Shown piece by piece: positions 1 through 7,740 of a stretch of 24,374 nt of DNA. Source of the stretch: Anaerolineaceae bacterium. Lineage in GTDB: Bacteria; Chloroflexota; Anaerolineae; JAAYZQ01. Each line of letters opens with the position of its first letter. Within the stretch, counting starts at the first letter, position 1. Position numbers and translations under genes: made by a program. Under the pieces are notes generated by a model. The model was not told the origin of the DNA. It did no database searches and saw only the letters and a list, made by a program, of their open reading frames with translations. The stretch spans positions 1 through 24,374 of the forward strand of contig JAAYZQ010000078.1 of NCBI GenBank assembly GCA_012514775.1, read 5' to 3'.

Positions 1-653
1 ACGATTTTACGCTGGCCGCCGTCACGGCTCGTGTGCCAGTCCTTGGGCGCCCGGACCTCCAGAAGCTTGTCCAACTGGCCCAATTCCTTGAGCCGGTGAT
101 AGATCTGATCCCAGACGCAGGGCGTCTCTCGATCGGCATAGACCTCGCAGATGCCGTTTTGAGAGCCGCCGCACGGTCCGTTTAGCAGGCTCTTGGCGCA
201 GCGGGCGATGGGGCACAGGCCACCGGTGAGGGCCAGGACGCAGTCGCCGCAGGCCTGGCAGCGCTCGGCCCACACGCCCTGCTCCGTCGGCTGGCTCAGG
301 CCGTTGGTGTTCACCCCCGGCACCGTCAGCTTGGTCGGAAACTGCTCGTTCAGCGTCTGCACGCCGATGCCACACGCCAGGGAGACGATAACGTCGGCGT
401 CGGCGATATAGTCGGCGGCCAGCTCGTTGTACTCGTACTCGCACTGGCGCTGGACAGTGAACTCGCGGATCTCCTTCTCCTGGCCTTCGAGACGCGTGGC
501 CATCCTTAGCTGCGAGGCCAGGATAGACACCTCTTTTTCGCCTCCGGCAAAGCAGACCGTGACGCAGGTGCCGCAGCCAAGGACCAATACCTTGTTCGCG
601 GCCGAGATCAGAGATTTGATCTCCTCAAAGGGCTTTTGTTCGGCTACTATCAT
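1..653 (-). CDS. metV: MetV-type methylene-tetrahydrofolate reductase zinc/FeS subunit (3' end beyond window)
   Basis: The reading frame starts at ATG 653 and stays open to the left edge (217 complete codons seen). It contains the MTHFR C-terminal family signature: early cysteines in GCGTC and VCFAGG (about residues 27-34), then RCQACGDC (about 131-138), CPIARCAKSLLNGPCGG (about 147-163) and GICE. In acetogens this small protein (MetV) partners MetF, which reduces methylene-THF to methyl-THF in the methyl branch of the Wood-Ljungdahl pathway. The start overlaps the flpD stop by 4 nt (ATGA), so it is translationally coupled and is the last visible gene of the hdr operon. metF probably follows outside the window. 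The frame is intact as far as seen. The family is assigned from motifs remembered, not from a search. Confidence 0.9.
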   Translation of the reverse strand, partial: MIVAEQKPFEEIKSLISAANKVLVLGCGTCVTVCFAGGEKEVSILASQLRMATRLEGQEKEIREFTVQRQCEYEYNELAADYIADADVIVSLACGIGVQTLNEQFPTKLTVPGVNTNGLSQPTEQGVWAERCQACGDCVLALTGGLCPIARCAKSLLNGPCGGSQNGICEVYADRETPCVWDQIYHRLKELGQLDKLLEVRAPKDWHTSRDGGQRKI

Positions 654-1141
654 TCTTCAACCTCCATTGGCATGAACGGTTCAAACGCTTTATCCTTGAG
701 CGGGTTGGGCCCCAGCCGGCGGGCCCGCTCCGTCATCTCGGATGCAATCTCGGCAAATCGTACTCCTTCGGCCGAAGAGAGAAAGAACATCTCCAGCCGC
801 TCCGGCTCGAGGCCGACCTCGGCCAGGAGTTTTTTGGCATAGTTGACCCTTCGCTCGGCTCCCAGATTACCTTCCAGGTAATGGCATGTTCCCTTCAGTC
901 AGCCGGCGACAAAGACAGCATCGGCCCCCTTTTCAAAGGCGCGCAGCAGGTAAATGACGTCGACCTTGCCGGTACAGGGCAAGTGCACCACCTTGACGTT
1001 GGGCGGATAGCTCAGGCGCATGGAGCCGGCCAGGTCGGCCGCCGCATACGCGCAGTAGTGGCAGGCAAAGGCCAGAACCTGAGGCTCATATTCGGACATG
1101 GCTGTCACCACCGTTCCTTCCTCAACAACCGTCCCCGTCAT
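650..1141 (-). CDS. flpD: FlpD/MvhD-family electron-transfer subunit, predicted selenoprotein (in-frame TGA = Sec81)
   Basis: FlpD/MvhD is the small [2Fe-2S] subunit that passes electrons between HdrA and a hydrogenase, formate dehydrogenase or other donor. From ATG 1141 (GAGGG 6-7 nt upstream, 10 nt after the hdrA stop) the frame reads 80 codons, meets TGA at 901-899, then continues for 82 codons with clear family sequence to TGA 652-650. The part before the TGA has AFACHYCAYAA and LPCTGKVDV. The part after it has GTCHYLEGN, RVNYAKKLL and LEPERLEMF. In a gapless 22-residue alignment with the second FlpD of this operon (7222-7725), the TGA falls on its Cys94, giving U-x4-C versus C-x4-C. A hairpin of bacterial SECIS type follows. 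I read the gene as a 163-aa selenoprotein. The alternative is a TGC-to-TGA mutation or an assembly error. Confidence 0.87.
862..884 (-). promoter_or_regulatory. Candidate bacterial SECIS element in flpD
   Basis: Just downstream of the in-frame TGA (901-899), the mRNA can form a perfect 6-bp stem, AUUACC (882-877) with GGUAAU (871-866), closed over a UGGAA loop (876-872). Two further C-G pairs (884-883 with 863-862) are possible across a 2-nt bulge. The stem begins 16 nt after the UGA and the loop 22 nt after it, with G in the second loop position. These features agree with the known bacterial SECIS consensus (apical loop with G in the first two bases, about 16-37 nt from the UGA). The match was made by eye, and no folding energy was computed. 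Confidence 0.72.
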
Positions 1142-1151
1142 CTTTGTTCCC

Positions 1152-4100
1152 TCACGCCAGGGCCATGTCGATGGCCGCGAAGAGCGCCTCTTCTTTGGCC
1201 AGCACCTGGTCGTCGGTAAAGTGCTGCAACTGGATGGCCTTGGCCGGGCATTCGGCCGGGCAGAGGCCGCAGCCCCGGCAGGCCGCGGCCTTGATCTCGG
1301 CCGCGCCCAGGATGCCCCCCACCCCCACCAGGTTCGGGTTGATCTGCACGGCGCCAAAGGGGCAAATGCGTAGGCAGGTCAGGCAACCCGTACACTTGTT
1401 CTGGTCGACGGTGGCCACCACGCCCCCCACGTCCAATTGATCCTTCGACAGGATGCGCGCTGCCCGCGCAGCGGCGGCCCCTGCCTGGGCGATGGTCTCG
1501 TCCAGCAGCTTGGGATAGTGCGCCATGCCGGCCAGGAAGAGGCCCTCGGCCGGAAAGTCCACGGGCTGGAGCTTGACGTGGGCCTCCAGGAAAAAGCCCT
1601 CAAGGGTGCACGAGAACTTGAGCATGTCGGCCAGCTCGCGGCTGCCCTCGTTGGGAACAACGGCCGCGGAGAGCACGAGCAAGTCTGGCCTGAAAGTGAT
1701 GGCCCGATCCAGGATCTCGTCGTGCACCGAGATCTGGAGCCCGTCGTCCCAGCGCACGTCGGGCCGCGTCCCCTCCCCGTAGTGTACGAACCTGACGCCC
1801 GCTTCCCGGGCCTGGCCGTACCATTCCTCCAGGAAGCCGTAGGTCCGGATGTCGCGGTTGTAAAGCACGAATACCTGGGCGTTGGGGTACTGCTTCCTGA
1901 TGCGCAGGGCGTTCTTGACCGCAACCGAGCAGCAGACACGGCTGCAGTAGTATTCCGCGTTGTTGCCGTCCTCGTCCCAGGGGCCGGCACACTGCACCAT
2001 GACCACGGTCCGCAGCGACGCCGGGTCGATGGCTGCCGCCTGGGCCTGCCCTCCCCCATCCTGCCAGCCGCGCAGCAGTTCTTCCAGGTCGCCCTGGGTG
2101 ACAATGCGAGGATGGCTGCCCAGGCCGTGGGCGGAGCCGTGGTACTCGCGCCCGCCCGTGGCGACGATGGTCACACCGTGCTCGACGAGGCGCTGGGTGA
2201 GATCCGCCCGGCTGGCAACGGTAGTCTTGAAATTGCCGACGAACCCTCCCGACTTGACCACCTGGTGCCCGGTGAGCACCTCGATGGATGGATGGCTGCT
2301 CACCCGGGCGACGAGGTCGCCGAGAAAAGCCTGGACGTCGGCGCCCTCGGCGGTGACCGTCAGGGATCGGGCCTGGCCACCCAGTTCGGCCTCGCGCTCG
2401 ACGAGGACCACCTCGTAGCCCTGGCCGGCCAGGTTGAGGGCCGCGGTCATGCCGGCGACCCCACCGCCGATGATGAGGGCGCAGTGGCTCAGGCTCTGCT
2501 CCTCGGTGTAGAGGGGCCGCAGCAGGTGCGAGCGCGCCACCGCCATGCGGGTCAGTGCCTTGGCCTTTTCCGTCGCCTCCTGAGGCCACCTGGCGTGGAC
2601 CCACGAGTCCTGGTCGCGGATGTTGGCCATCTCGAACAGGTAAGGGTTCAGGCCTGCCTGGCGGATCGTATCGCGAAAGATGGGCTCGTGGGTGCGGGGC
2701 GTGCAGGAAGCCACGATGACGCGGTTCAACCCGTGTTCCCGGATCCGCTCCTGGATCAACTTCAGCGAGTCGGCGGAGCAGGTGTACATCGTGTTCTCGG
2801 CGTGGGCCACGCCGGGCAGCGTCCGGGCATAGTCGGTCACACCGGTCACGTCCACCACGCCGGCAATGTTGCTGCCGCAGCTACAGATGAACACGCCGAT
2901 GCGCGGCGTGTCGCCGGGCTGCACCTCGGTCTCGGGCGGATATTCGGCCGGCGTCACCAGGGTGCCCCGCGCGCGGCCAATGGCCGCCAGGGCTTCGGCG
3001 GCAGCGCCGCCCGCCTGGATGACGCTATCAGGAATGTCCTTGGGCTGGGCAAAGGCGCCGCACACATAGACCCCCGGCCGCGTCGTCTCCACGGGGTGGA
3101 AGGGATTCGTCTTGCAGAAGCCGTGCTCATCCAGCGCGATGCCCGCCGCCTCGGCCAACTCGCGAGCGCCTGCCGGCTGCTCCATGCCCGTGCTGAGCAC
3201 CACCAGGTCAAATTCGTCGCTGTGCCTCTGCCCGCCAGCCGTTTCGTATACCAGGCGCAAATTGTGGCTGTCGGGATCCTCGGCGATGGCCGGCACGCGA
3301 AAGCGAACGTAGCGGATGCCGTACCGTTCGCGGGCCCGCTGGTAATAGGCGTCAAAGCCTTTGCTAAAGGCCCGCATGTCCATCATAAAGACGGTACATT
3401 CGACGCCGGGCACGTGCTCTGTCGCCAGAATCGCTTCCTTGGTGGCATACATGCAGCACACGGCGCTGCAATACTCGTGCTCCCGGTCGCGGGAACCGAC
3501 GCACTGCAGGAAGGCGATGCGCCTGGGCTCCTGGTGATCGGACGGACGGGCGATGTGACCGGCCGTTGGCCCCGAGGCCGAGAGCAGGCGCTCGAACTGC
3601 ATGGAGGTGACCACGTTTGGATAGCGGCCGTAGCCCAGTGCCGAGTAGCGCGAGGGGTCGAAAAGCTGGTAACCGGGCGCCAGGATCACGGCACCCACCT
3701 CCAGCGTCTCTTCGTAGGGCGCCTGGTGATGGTCGATGGCGTGGGCCTTGCAGGCCAGCACACACTGGTAGCATTCGGAGCAGAGGCCGCAGCTCAGGCA
3801 GCGAGCCGCTTCGCCGAGGGCCTGGTCCTCGCTCACGCACAGCTCCACCTCGCGAAAGTCGCCCAGCCGCTCGGCAACCGGCGCCTTGGGCGTCGCGACG
3901 CGGGGCTGCAGGTTCACCTCTCCCCTGGAGAGCTTGTCGGCGATGTCGGCCTCGTTCAGGTGGTAGGTGGGCAAGGGAAGCTGCTCGCGGGGCGTCAGCA
4001 GCGGCACCCCGCGCAGGTAGCGGTCGATGGACAGCGCTCCCCGCCGGCCGGCGGCGATGGCCTCGATGAGGGCCCCCGGTCCCGCCGCCGCGTCGCCGCC

Positions 4101-5735
4101 GGCAAATATGCCCGGCCTGTTGGTCTCCAGGGTCTGCGCGTTCACCTTGAAGGTGCCCCACCTCGTCAGCTCCAGGCCGTGGTCGGGCGCCAGGAAGCTG
4201 ATCTCGGGGGCCTGGGCGATGGCCGCCACCAGGGCGTCGCATGGAATGTCGAACTCGCTGCCCTCCACCGGGATGGGGCGGCGCCGCCCGCTGGCATCGG
4301 GCTCGCCCAGGACCATCCGGTTGCAGCGCACGCCCGAGATGCGGCCGTTTTCGGACAGGATGGCGATGGGCTGGGCCAGCGCCTCCAGCTTGACGCCCTC
4401 CTCCAGGGCTTCTTCGATCTCCCAGTCGTTGGCCGGCATCTCGGCCCGGGTGCGGCGGTAGAGGATGGTGACCTCTCGCGAGCCAAGGCGCAGCGCCGTT
4501 CGGGCCGTGTCGATGGCCGTGTTCCCGCCGCCGACGACGACCACCCGGTCGCCCAACTGGGCCTTCTGGCCCAGGGCCACCGCCCGCAGGAACGGCACGC
4601 CATGAAAGACGCCTGCCGTCACGTCCTCGCCCTCGATGTGCAGCTTTTGCGGCTCGTGGGCGCCGATGGCCAAAAAGACGGCCACAAAGCCCTGCTCAAA
4701 AAGCCCCTGGACGTCGCGCACCGCGTGGTTGAGCTGCAGGTCCACGCCCAGCTTGAGGATCTCGTCGATCTCGCGGTTCAGCACGTCGTGGGGCAGGCGA
4801 TAGGCGGGAATGCCCACGCGAGCCATGCCCCCGGCCACCGGCAGCGCCTCAAAGACGGTCGCCTTGTAGCCCATGCGGGCCAGAAAATGGGCGGCAGTGA
4901 GCCCTGCCGGCCCGGCACCGACGACGGCCACGCGGCGCCTATCCTCCGGCGGCGGCTCTGCCGGCGCCTCGGGGTAGGCTCGCAGGTGGCGCTCCTCGCG
5001 CCTTTCGCCCCGGTCCCAGGCTTCGTAGACCGTGTCGGCCACAAAGCGCTTGAGAGCGCAGATGGCCACGGGGCTATCCACCTTGCCCCGGTTACACTCG
5101 GTCTCGCAGGGGTGATGGCACACGCGCCCCACCGTGGCCGGGAAGGGATTGTATTGCTTGATGACCTCCAGGGCCTCTTCGTAGCGTCGCTGAGCGATGA
5201 GGGCGATGTAGCCCTGGGCGCTGGTGCCGGCCGGGCAGGTTGCCTTGCACGGGCTCGTGCCCCGCTTGGAGATGGCGTAGGCGCTGGGGACGGCCTGGGG
5301 GTAGGGCTTGTATATCGCCTTGCGTGCCGCCAGCCCCTCGTTGAACTCGTTGGGCACCGTAACCGGGCACACCTCGACACAGTCATTGCAGGCCGTGCAC
5401 GCGTCCAGGCTGATGTAGCGCGGGCGGCGGCGGACGGTAGCCCGGAAATGGCCTGCTTTGCCTTCCAGCCGCAAGATGTCGCTCATGGCCAGAATGTCGA
5501 TGTTGCGATGGCGCCCCGCTTCGACGAGCTTGGGCGAAAGTATGCACATCGCGCAATCGTTGGTGGGAAAGGTCTTGTCCAACTGGGCCATTTTTCCGCC
5601 GATGGCCGCCTCGCGCTCGACGAGATAGACCCGGACGCCGGAATCGGCCAGATCCAGGGCAGCCTGGACGCCGGCAATACCGCCGCCTACCACCAACGCT
5701 GCACCCAGCACGCTTTCGCTTGTCGATTCCATCAT
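1152..5735 (-). CDS. hdrA: HdrA-family flavoprotein with inserted GltD-like NAD(P)H oxidoreductase domain
   Basis: This 1527-aa FAD/FeS protein is about twice the length of a simple HdrA. In order: FAD-binding Rossmann VVGGGIAG (about 15-22); a 4Fe-4S motif C113/116/119/123; a GltD-like insert (about 157-640) with cysteine clusters at 163-214, a second dinucleotide fold VVGAGPAGLTAA (about 271), the NAD(P)H-type VVGGGNTAIDTA (about 400) and a GIFAGGDAA end; CLSCGLCSECYQCVLAC (646-662); the rest of the first flavin module to about 915; a complete HdrA from about 945 (CSCGSNI) with a third FAD site IIGGGVAGMTAA (about 1088); and two C-terminal ferredoxin motifs (1448-1458, 1486-1496). HdrA bifurcates or relays electrons, and the GltD part suggests NAD(P)H as a partner. 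The start has GGGGAG 7-8 nt upstream. A 64-nt gap separates it from hdrB. Confidence 0.93.
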   Translation of the reverse strand: MMESTSESVLGAALVVGGGIAGVQAALDLADSGVRVYLVEREAAIGGKMAQLDKTFPTNDCAMCILSPKLVEAGRHRNIDILAMSDILRLEGKAGHFRATVRRRPRYISLDACTACNDCVEVCPVTVPNEFNEGLAARKAIYKPYPQAVPSAYAISKRGTSPCKATCPAGTSAQGYIALIAQRRYEEALEVIKQYNPFPATVGRVCHHPCETECNRGKVDSPVAICALKRFVADTVYEAWDRGERREERHLRAYPEAPAEPPPEDRRRVAVVGAGPAGLTAAHFLARMGYKATVFEALPVAGGMARVGIPAYRLPHDVLNREIDEILKLGVDLQLNHAVRDVQGLFEQGFVAVFLAIGAHEPQKLHIEGEDVTAGVFHGVPFLRAVALGQKAQLGDRVVVVGGGNTAIDTARTALRLGSREVTILYRRTRAEMPANDWEIEEALEEGVKLEALAQPIAILSENGRISGVRCNRMVLGEPDASGRRRPIPVEGSEFDIPCDALVAAIAQAPEISFLAPDHGLELTRWGTFKVNAQTLETNRPGIFAGGDAAAGPGALIEAIAAGRRGALSIDRYLRGVPLLTPREQLPLPTYHLNEADIADKLSRGEVNLQPRVATPKAPVAERLGDFREVELCVSEDQALGEAARCLSCGLCSECYQCVLACKAHAIDHHQAPYEETLEVGAVILAPGYQLFDPSRYSALGYGRYPNVVTSMQFERLLSASGPTAGHIARPSDHQEPRRIAFLQCVGSRDREHEYCSAVCCMYATKEAILATEHVPGVECTVFMMDMRAFSKGFDAYYQRARERYGIRYVRFRVPAIAEDPDSHNLRLVYETAGGQRHSDEFDLVVLSTGMEQPAGARELAEAAGIALDEHGFCKTNPFHPVETTRPGVYVCGAFAQPKDIPDSVIQAGGAAAEALAAIGRARGTLVTPAEYPPETEVQPGDTPRIGVFICSCGSNIAGVVDVTGVTDYARTLPGVAHAENTMYTCSADSLKLIQERIREHGLNRVIVASCTPRTHEPIFRDTIRQAGLNPYLFEMANIRDQDSWVHARWPQEATEKAKALTRMAVARSHLLRPLYTEEQSLSHCALIIGGGVAGMTAALNLAGQGYEVVLVEREAELGGQARSLTVTAEGADVQAFLGDLVARVSSHPSIEVLTGHQVVKSGGFVGNFKTTVASRADLTQRLVEHGVTIVATGGREYHGSAHGLGSHPRIVTQGDLEELLRGWQDGGGQAQAAAIDPASLRTVVMVQCAGPWDEDGNNAEYYCSRVCCSVAVKNALRIRKQYPNAQVFVLYNRDIRTYGFLEEWYGQAREAGVRFVHYGEGTRPDVRWDDGLQISVHDEILDRAITFRPDLLVLSAAVVPNEGSRELADMLKFSCTLEGFFLEAHVKLQPVDFPAEGLFLAGMAHYPKLLDETIAQAGAAAARAARILSKDQLDVGGVVATVDQNKCTGCLTCLRICPFGAVQINPNLVGVGGILGAAEIKAAACRGCGLCPAECPAKAIQLQHFTDDQVLAKEEALFAAIDMALA

Positions 5736-5799
5736 CGGTCGCTCCCCGCCAGGACCATTCCTTTACGCCCGGCCCGATGCCAGGGCTGCCAGGCCACGA

Positions 5800-6696
5800 T
5801 CAACTTTGTGCAGGTTCACGATGTACAAACGCCATCAGCTTCTTGGACTTGACCCGGTTCAAGGTCAGGCCCACCTCATCGCCCGACATACCCATGGCCA
5901 GGCCCAGGAGCTGTGGATAAAACAGCACCGGCAGGCCGTAGCGCGCCTGGTACATCTTCTCGATGCGGCGCTGCTGAAACTCGTACATGATATCGCAAAA
6001 GGGACAGACCACCACCAGGGCGTCGGCGCCGGCCTTGACCGCACGCTCCAGCTTCAGGCGTGGCAGCGCCAGGGCCGTTTCCTCGTCGGCCCCCAGGATG
6101 CCTCCGCCACAGCACTGCTCGCGGCCCTCGTAGAACACCGACTGGGCGCCCGTGGCGGCGATGAGGGCATCCAGGCTGTGCGGGTTTTCCGGGTCGTCGA
6201 ACTGGTCGTGGGCTTCCGTCGGTTTCAGATAGTGGCAGCCATTGTGGGCCGCCAGCCGCAGTCCCGACAGATCCGTCGTAACCGCCTGGCGAATGCGATC
6301 CAGCCCGACCTCTTCGTAGAGCACGCGGGCAAAGTGGCGCACGTGGATGCTGCCGCCGTAGCGCCGGCCGATGGTCGCTTCCAGCTTCTGATTGACCCTG
6401 TCGCGCAGCTCTTTGTCGGACTGCAACATGCGATTGGCCTCGGCCAGGGTGCCCGTACAGGAGCTGCACAGGGCGCAGATGTCCCGGCCCCGCTCTTCGG
6501 CCAGGGCCAGGTTGCGCGCCGACATGAGCAGGGCGGTTTCCTGGTGGACCGACTTGAGGGGGAAGCCGCAGCAGCCAAACTGTTCGATGTCCACCAGGTC
6601 GATGCCCAGGCGGCTGGCCGTCTTGCGGGCGGCCAGCTCATAGTTCAGGGTGCGAACCGGAGCCGTGCAGCCGAGGTAAAGCGCGTACTCGGTCAC
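5800..6696 (-). CDS. hdrB: HdrB-like heterodisulfide reductase subunit B (two CCG domains)
   Basis: This 298-aa protein has both cysteine-rich CCG motifs that hold the non-cubane [4Fe-4S] clusters of HdrB: C10, C42-C43, C77-x2-C80, and C154, C195-C196, C231-x2-C234. Both motifs are complete, so it should be catalytically or redox competent. In methanogens HdrB reduces the CoM-S-S-CoB disulfide. In bacterial MetVF/Hdr clusters the acceptor is unknown or is the MetF flavin. Translation starts at GTG 6696, overlapping the hdrC stop by 4 nt (GTGA), so HdrB and HdrC are coupled and should form the usual HdrBC pair. No membrane anchor is seen, so the complex is expected to be cytoplasmic. Confidence 0.93.
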   Translation of the reverse strand: MTEYALYLGCTAPVRTLNYELAARKTASRLGIDLVDIEQFGCCGFPLKSVHQETALLMSARNLALAEERGRDICALCSSCTGTLAEANRMLQSDKELRDRVNQKLEATIGRRYGGSIHVRHFARVLYEEVGLDRIRQAVTTDLSGLRLAAHNGCHYLKPTEAHDQFDDPENPHSLDALIAATGAQSVFYEGREQCCGGGILGADEETALALPRLKLERAVKAGADALVVVCPFCDIMYEFQQRRIEKMYQARYGLPVLFYPQLLGLAMGMSGDEVGLTLNRVKSKKLMAFVHREPAQS

Positions 6697-7211
6697 TCTG
6701 CGCCTCCCTCTGCTGGCTGCACCAGCGCCTCGATGCCGGTTGCTGCCAGGATCTGCTGGTATTCTTCCGGCTGTTCCGCCAGGGCGGGCAGGCCAAGCTC
6801 GGCCCGGCGCTCATTTTCAAAGCCGGTGATGTCGTACAGCCGGCCGTGATCGCGGATCAACCCGACCTGCGCACGGAAAGAGGGGTGCACGTACCCCTCT
6901 TGCACCGCAACGTTCTTGATGGCGTGCATCAGCTCCGTGATGCGCACATCCTGCGGGCACCGTTCGTAGCAAGCGTAGCAGGTGGAGCACAACCAGATGA
7001 AATCGCTGGCCAGGACTTCGGTTGTCAACCCCAGGAGGACCATGTGGATGATGCGACGCGGATTGTAACGCTCGGTGACTTCGGCCACGGGGCACGAAGC
7101 GGTACACGTGCCACACGCAAAGCAGCGCCAGATGCGCTCACCGCCGGGTTCAGCAGCGACTCGCCCGGCCAAGGTCACGTCCATCTCCCTCGCGTCGATC
7201 GCGCGGTCCAT
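6693..7211 (-). CDS. hdrC: HdrC-like heterodisulfide reductase subunit C (2x[4Fe-4S])
   Basis: This 172-aa iron-sulfur protein has two classical ferredoxin motifs, C30-x2-C33-x2-C36-x3-C40 (WRCFACGTCTASCP) and C75-x2-C78-x2-C81-x3-C85 (WLCSTCYACYERCP). The HdrC-type stretch RYNPRRIIHMVLLG lies between them. It carries electrons from HdrA to HdrB. No transmembrane helices are visible, so it is the soluble HdrC type, not the membrane-bound HdrE/DsrM partner type. The ATG at 7211 has AAGGAG 6 nt upstream, and that ribosome-binding site overlaps the end of the preceding flpD. The stop overlaps the hdrB start. Confidence 0.93.
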   Translation of the reverse strand: MDRAIDAREMDVTLAGRVAAEPGGERIWRCFACGTCTASCPVAEVTERYNPRRIIHMVLLGLTTEVLASDFIWLCSTCYACYERCPQDVRITELMHAIKNVAVQEGYVHPSFRAQVGLIRDHGRLYDITGFENERRAELGLPALAEQPEEYQQILAATGIEALVQPAEGGAE

Positions 7212-7221
7212 ACCAGGCTCC

Positions 7222-7725
7222 TTATCCAGGGGCCGGCCGCCTCAACGGACTCGGTCCCAACTGCCGGATACGCTCGGTCATTTGCTGGGCAGCGTTGGCA
7301 AAGGCATGCGCCTGGCTGCCCGACATGTAAAAGATGTTCAGCCGTTCTGGCTCCAGTCCCACCTGCTTGAGCAGCTCGCGAGCATAGCTCAGGCGCTTGG
7401 TGGCCCGGACGTTGCCGTGCAGGTGGTGGCAGTTGCCGATGGGGCAGGCGACGATGTACACGCCGTCGGCCCCCTCTTCGAAGGCTTTCAGGATGTACTC
7501 GACATCCACCTTGCCAGTGCAGGGAAAGCGAAACAGCTTGACGTTGGCCGGATAGTTGAGGCGCAGGGCCCCCGCCGTGTCGGCTGCCATGCTTCCGCAG
7601 TAAATGCAGGTAAACGCGGTCAACTGGGGCTCGAACCCGGGTTCTTGCCCGACCCCTTGTTCGACCTCTTGCCCGATCTCTTCCCCGATCTCTTGCACGG
7701 TGGTCTGGTCAATCAATTCAGTCAT
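7222..7725 (-). CDS. flpD: FlpD/MvhD-family electron-transfer subunit (cysteine form)
   Basis: This 167-aa paralogue of the gene at 650-1141 carries FTCIYCGSMAADTAG (about 38-52), FPCTGKVDVEYILKAFEEGADG (about 67-88), VACPIGNCHHLHGN (about 92-105) and QVGLEPERLNIFYMSG. Cys94 aligns with the TGA codon of the other copy, which makes it the key internal reference for the selenocysteine call. Its N-terminus is about 13 residues longer and rich in Glu, Gln and Gly, encoded by a degenerate 12-nt tandem repeat. It lies 15 nt downstream of the 1032-aa hdrA and 10 nt upstream of hdrC, so it probably docks on that HdrA. The electron donor is not encoded in the window. Confidence 0.92.
   Translation of the reverse strand: MTELIDQTTVQEIGEEIGQEVEQGVGQEPGFEPQLTAFTCIYCGSMAADTAGALRLNYPANVKLFRFPCTGKVDVEYILKAFEEGADGVYIVACPIGNCHHLHGNVRATKRLSYARELLKQVGLEPERLNIFYMSGSQAHAFANAAQQMTERIRQLGPSPLRRPAPG
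7639..7698. repeat. Degenerate 12-nt tandem repeat inside flpD
   Basis: On the plus strand four near-identical 12-mers run end to end from 7651: GACCCCTTGTTC, GACCTCTTGCCC, GATCTCTTCCCC and GATCTCTTGCAC. A weaker fifth unit lies at 7639-7650. On the coding (minus) strand they encode four-residue units of the type GxEx in the N-terminal tail of FlpD. The repeat unit keeps the frame, so copy-number change would only lengthen or shorten the tail. Confidence 0.8.
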
Positions 7726-7740
7726 CCCTATTCTCCGATG

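Noticed and set aside
650..1141. flpD as a pseudogene split by a stop codon
   Set aside because: Only one stop is present, the frame is kept, sequence after it is well conserved, the stop falls exactly on a functional cysteine column, and a SECIS-like hairpin follows. Random decay would not be expected to give all of these.
1437..5852. A 1471-codon open frame on the plus strand opposite the 1527-aa hdrA
   Set aside because: It is a shadow caused by GC-rich codon use. It has no recognisable domain, while the opposite strand encodes a full set of FAD and FeS motifs.
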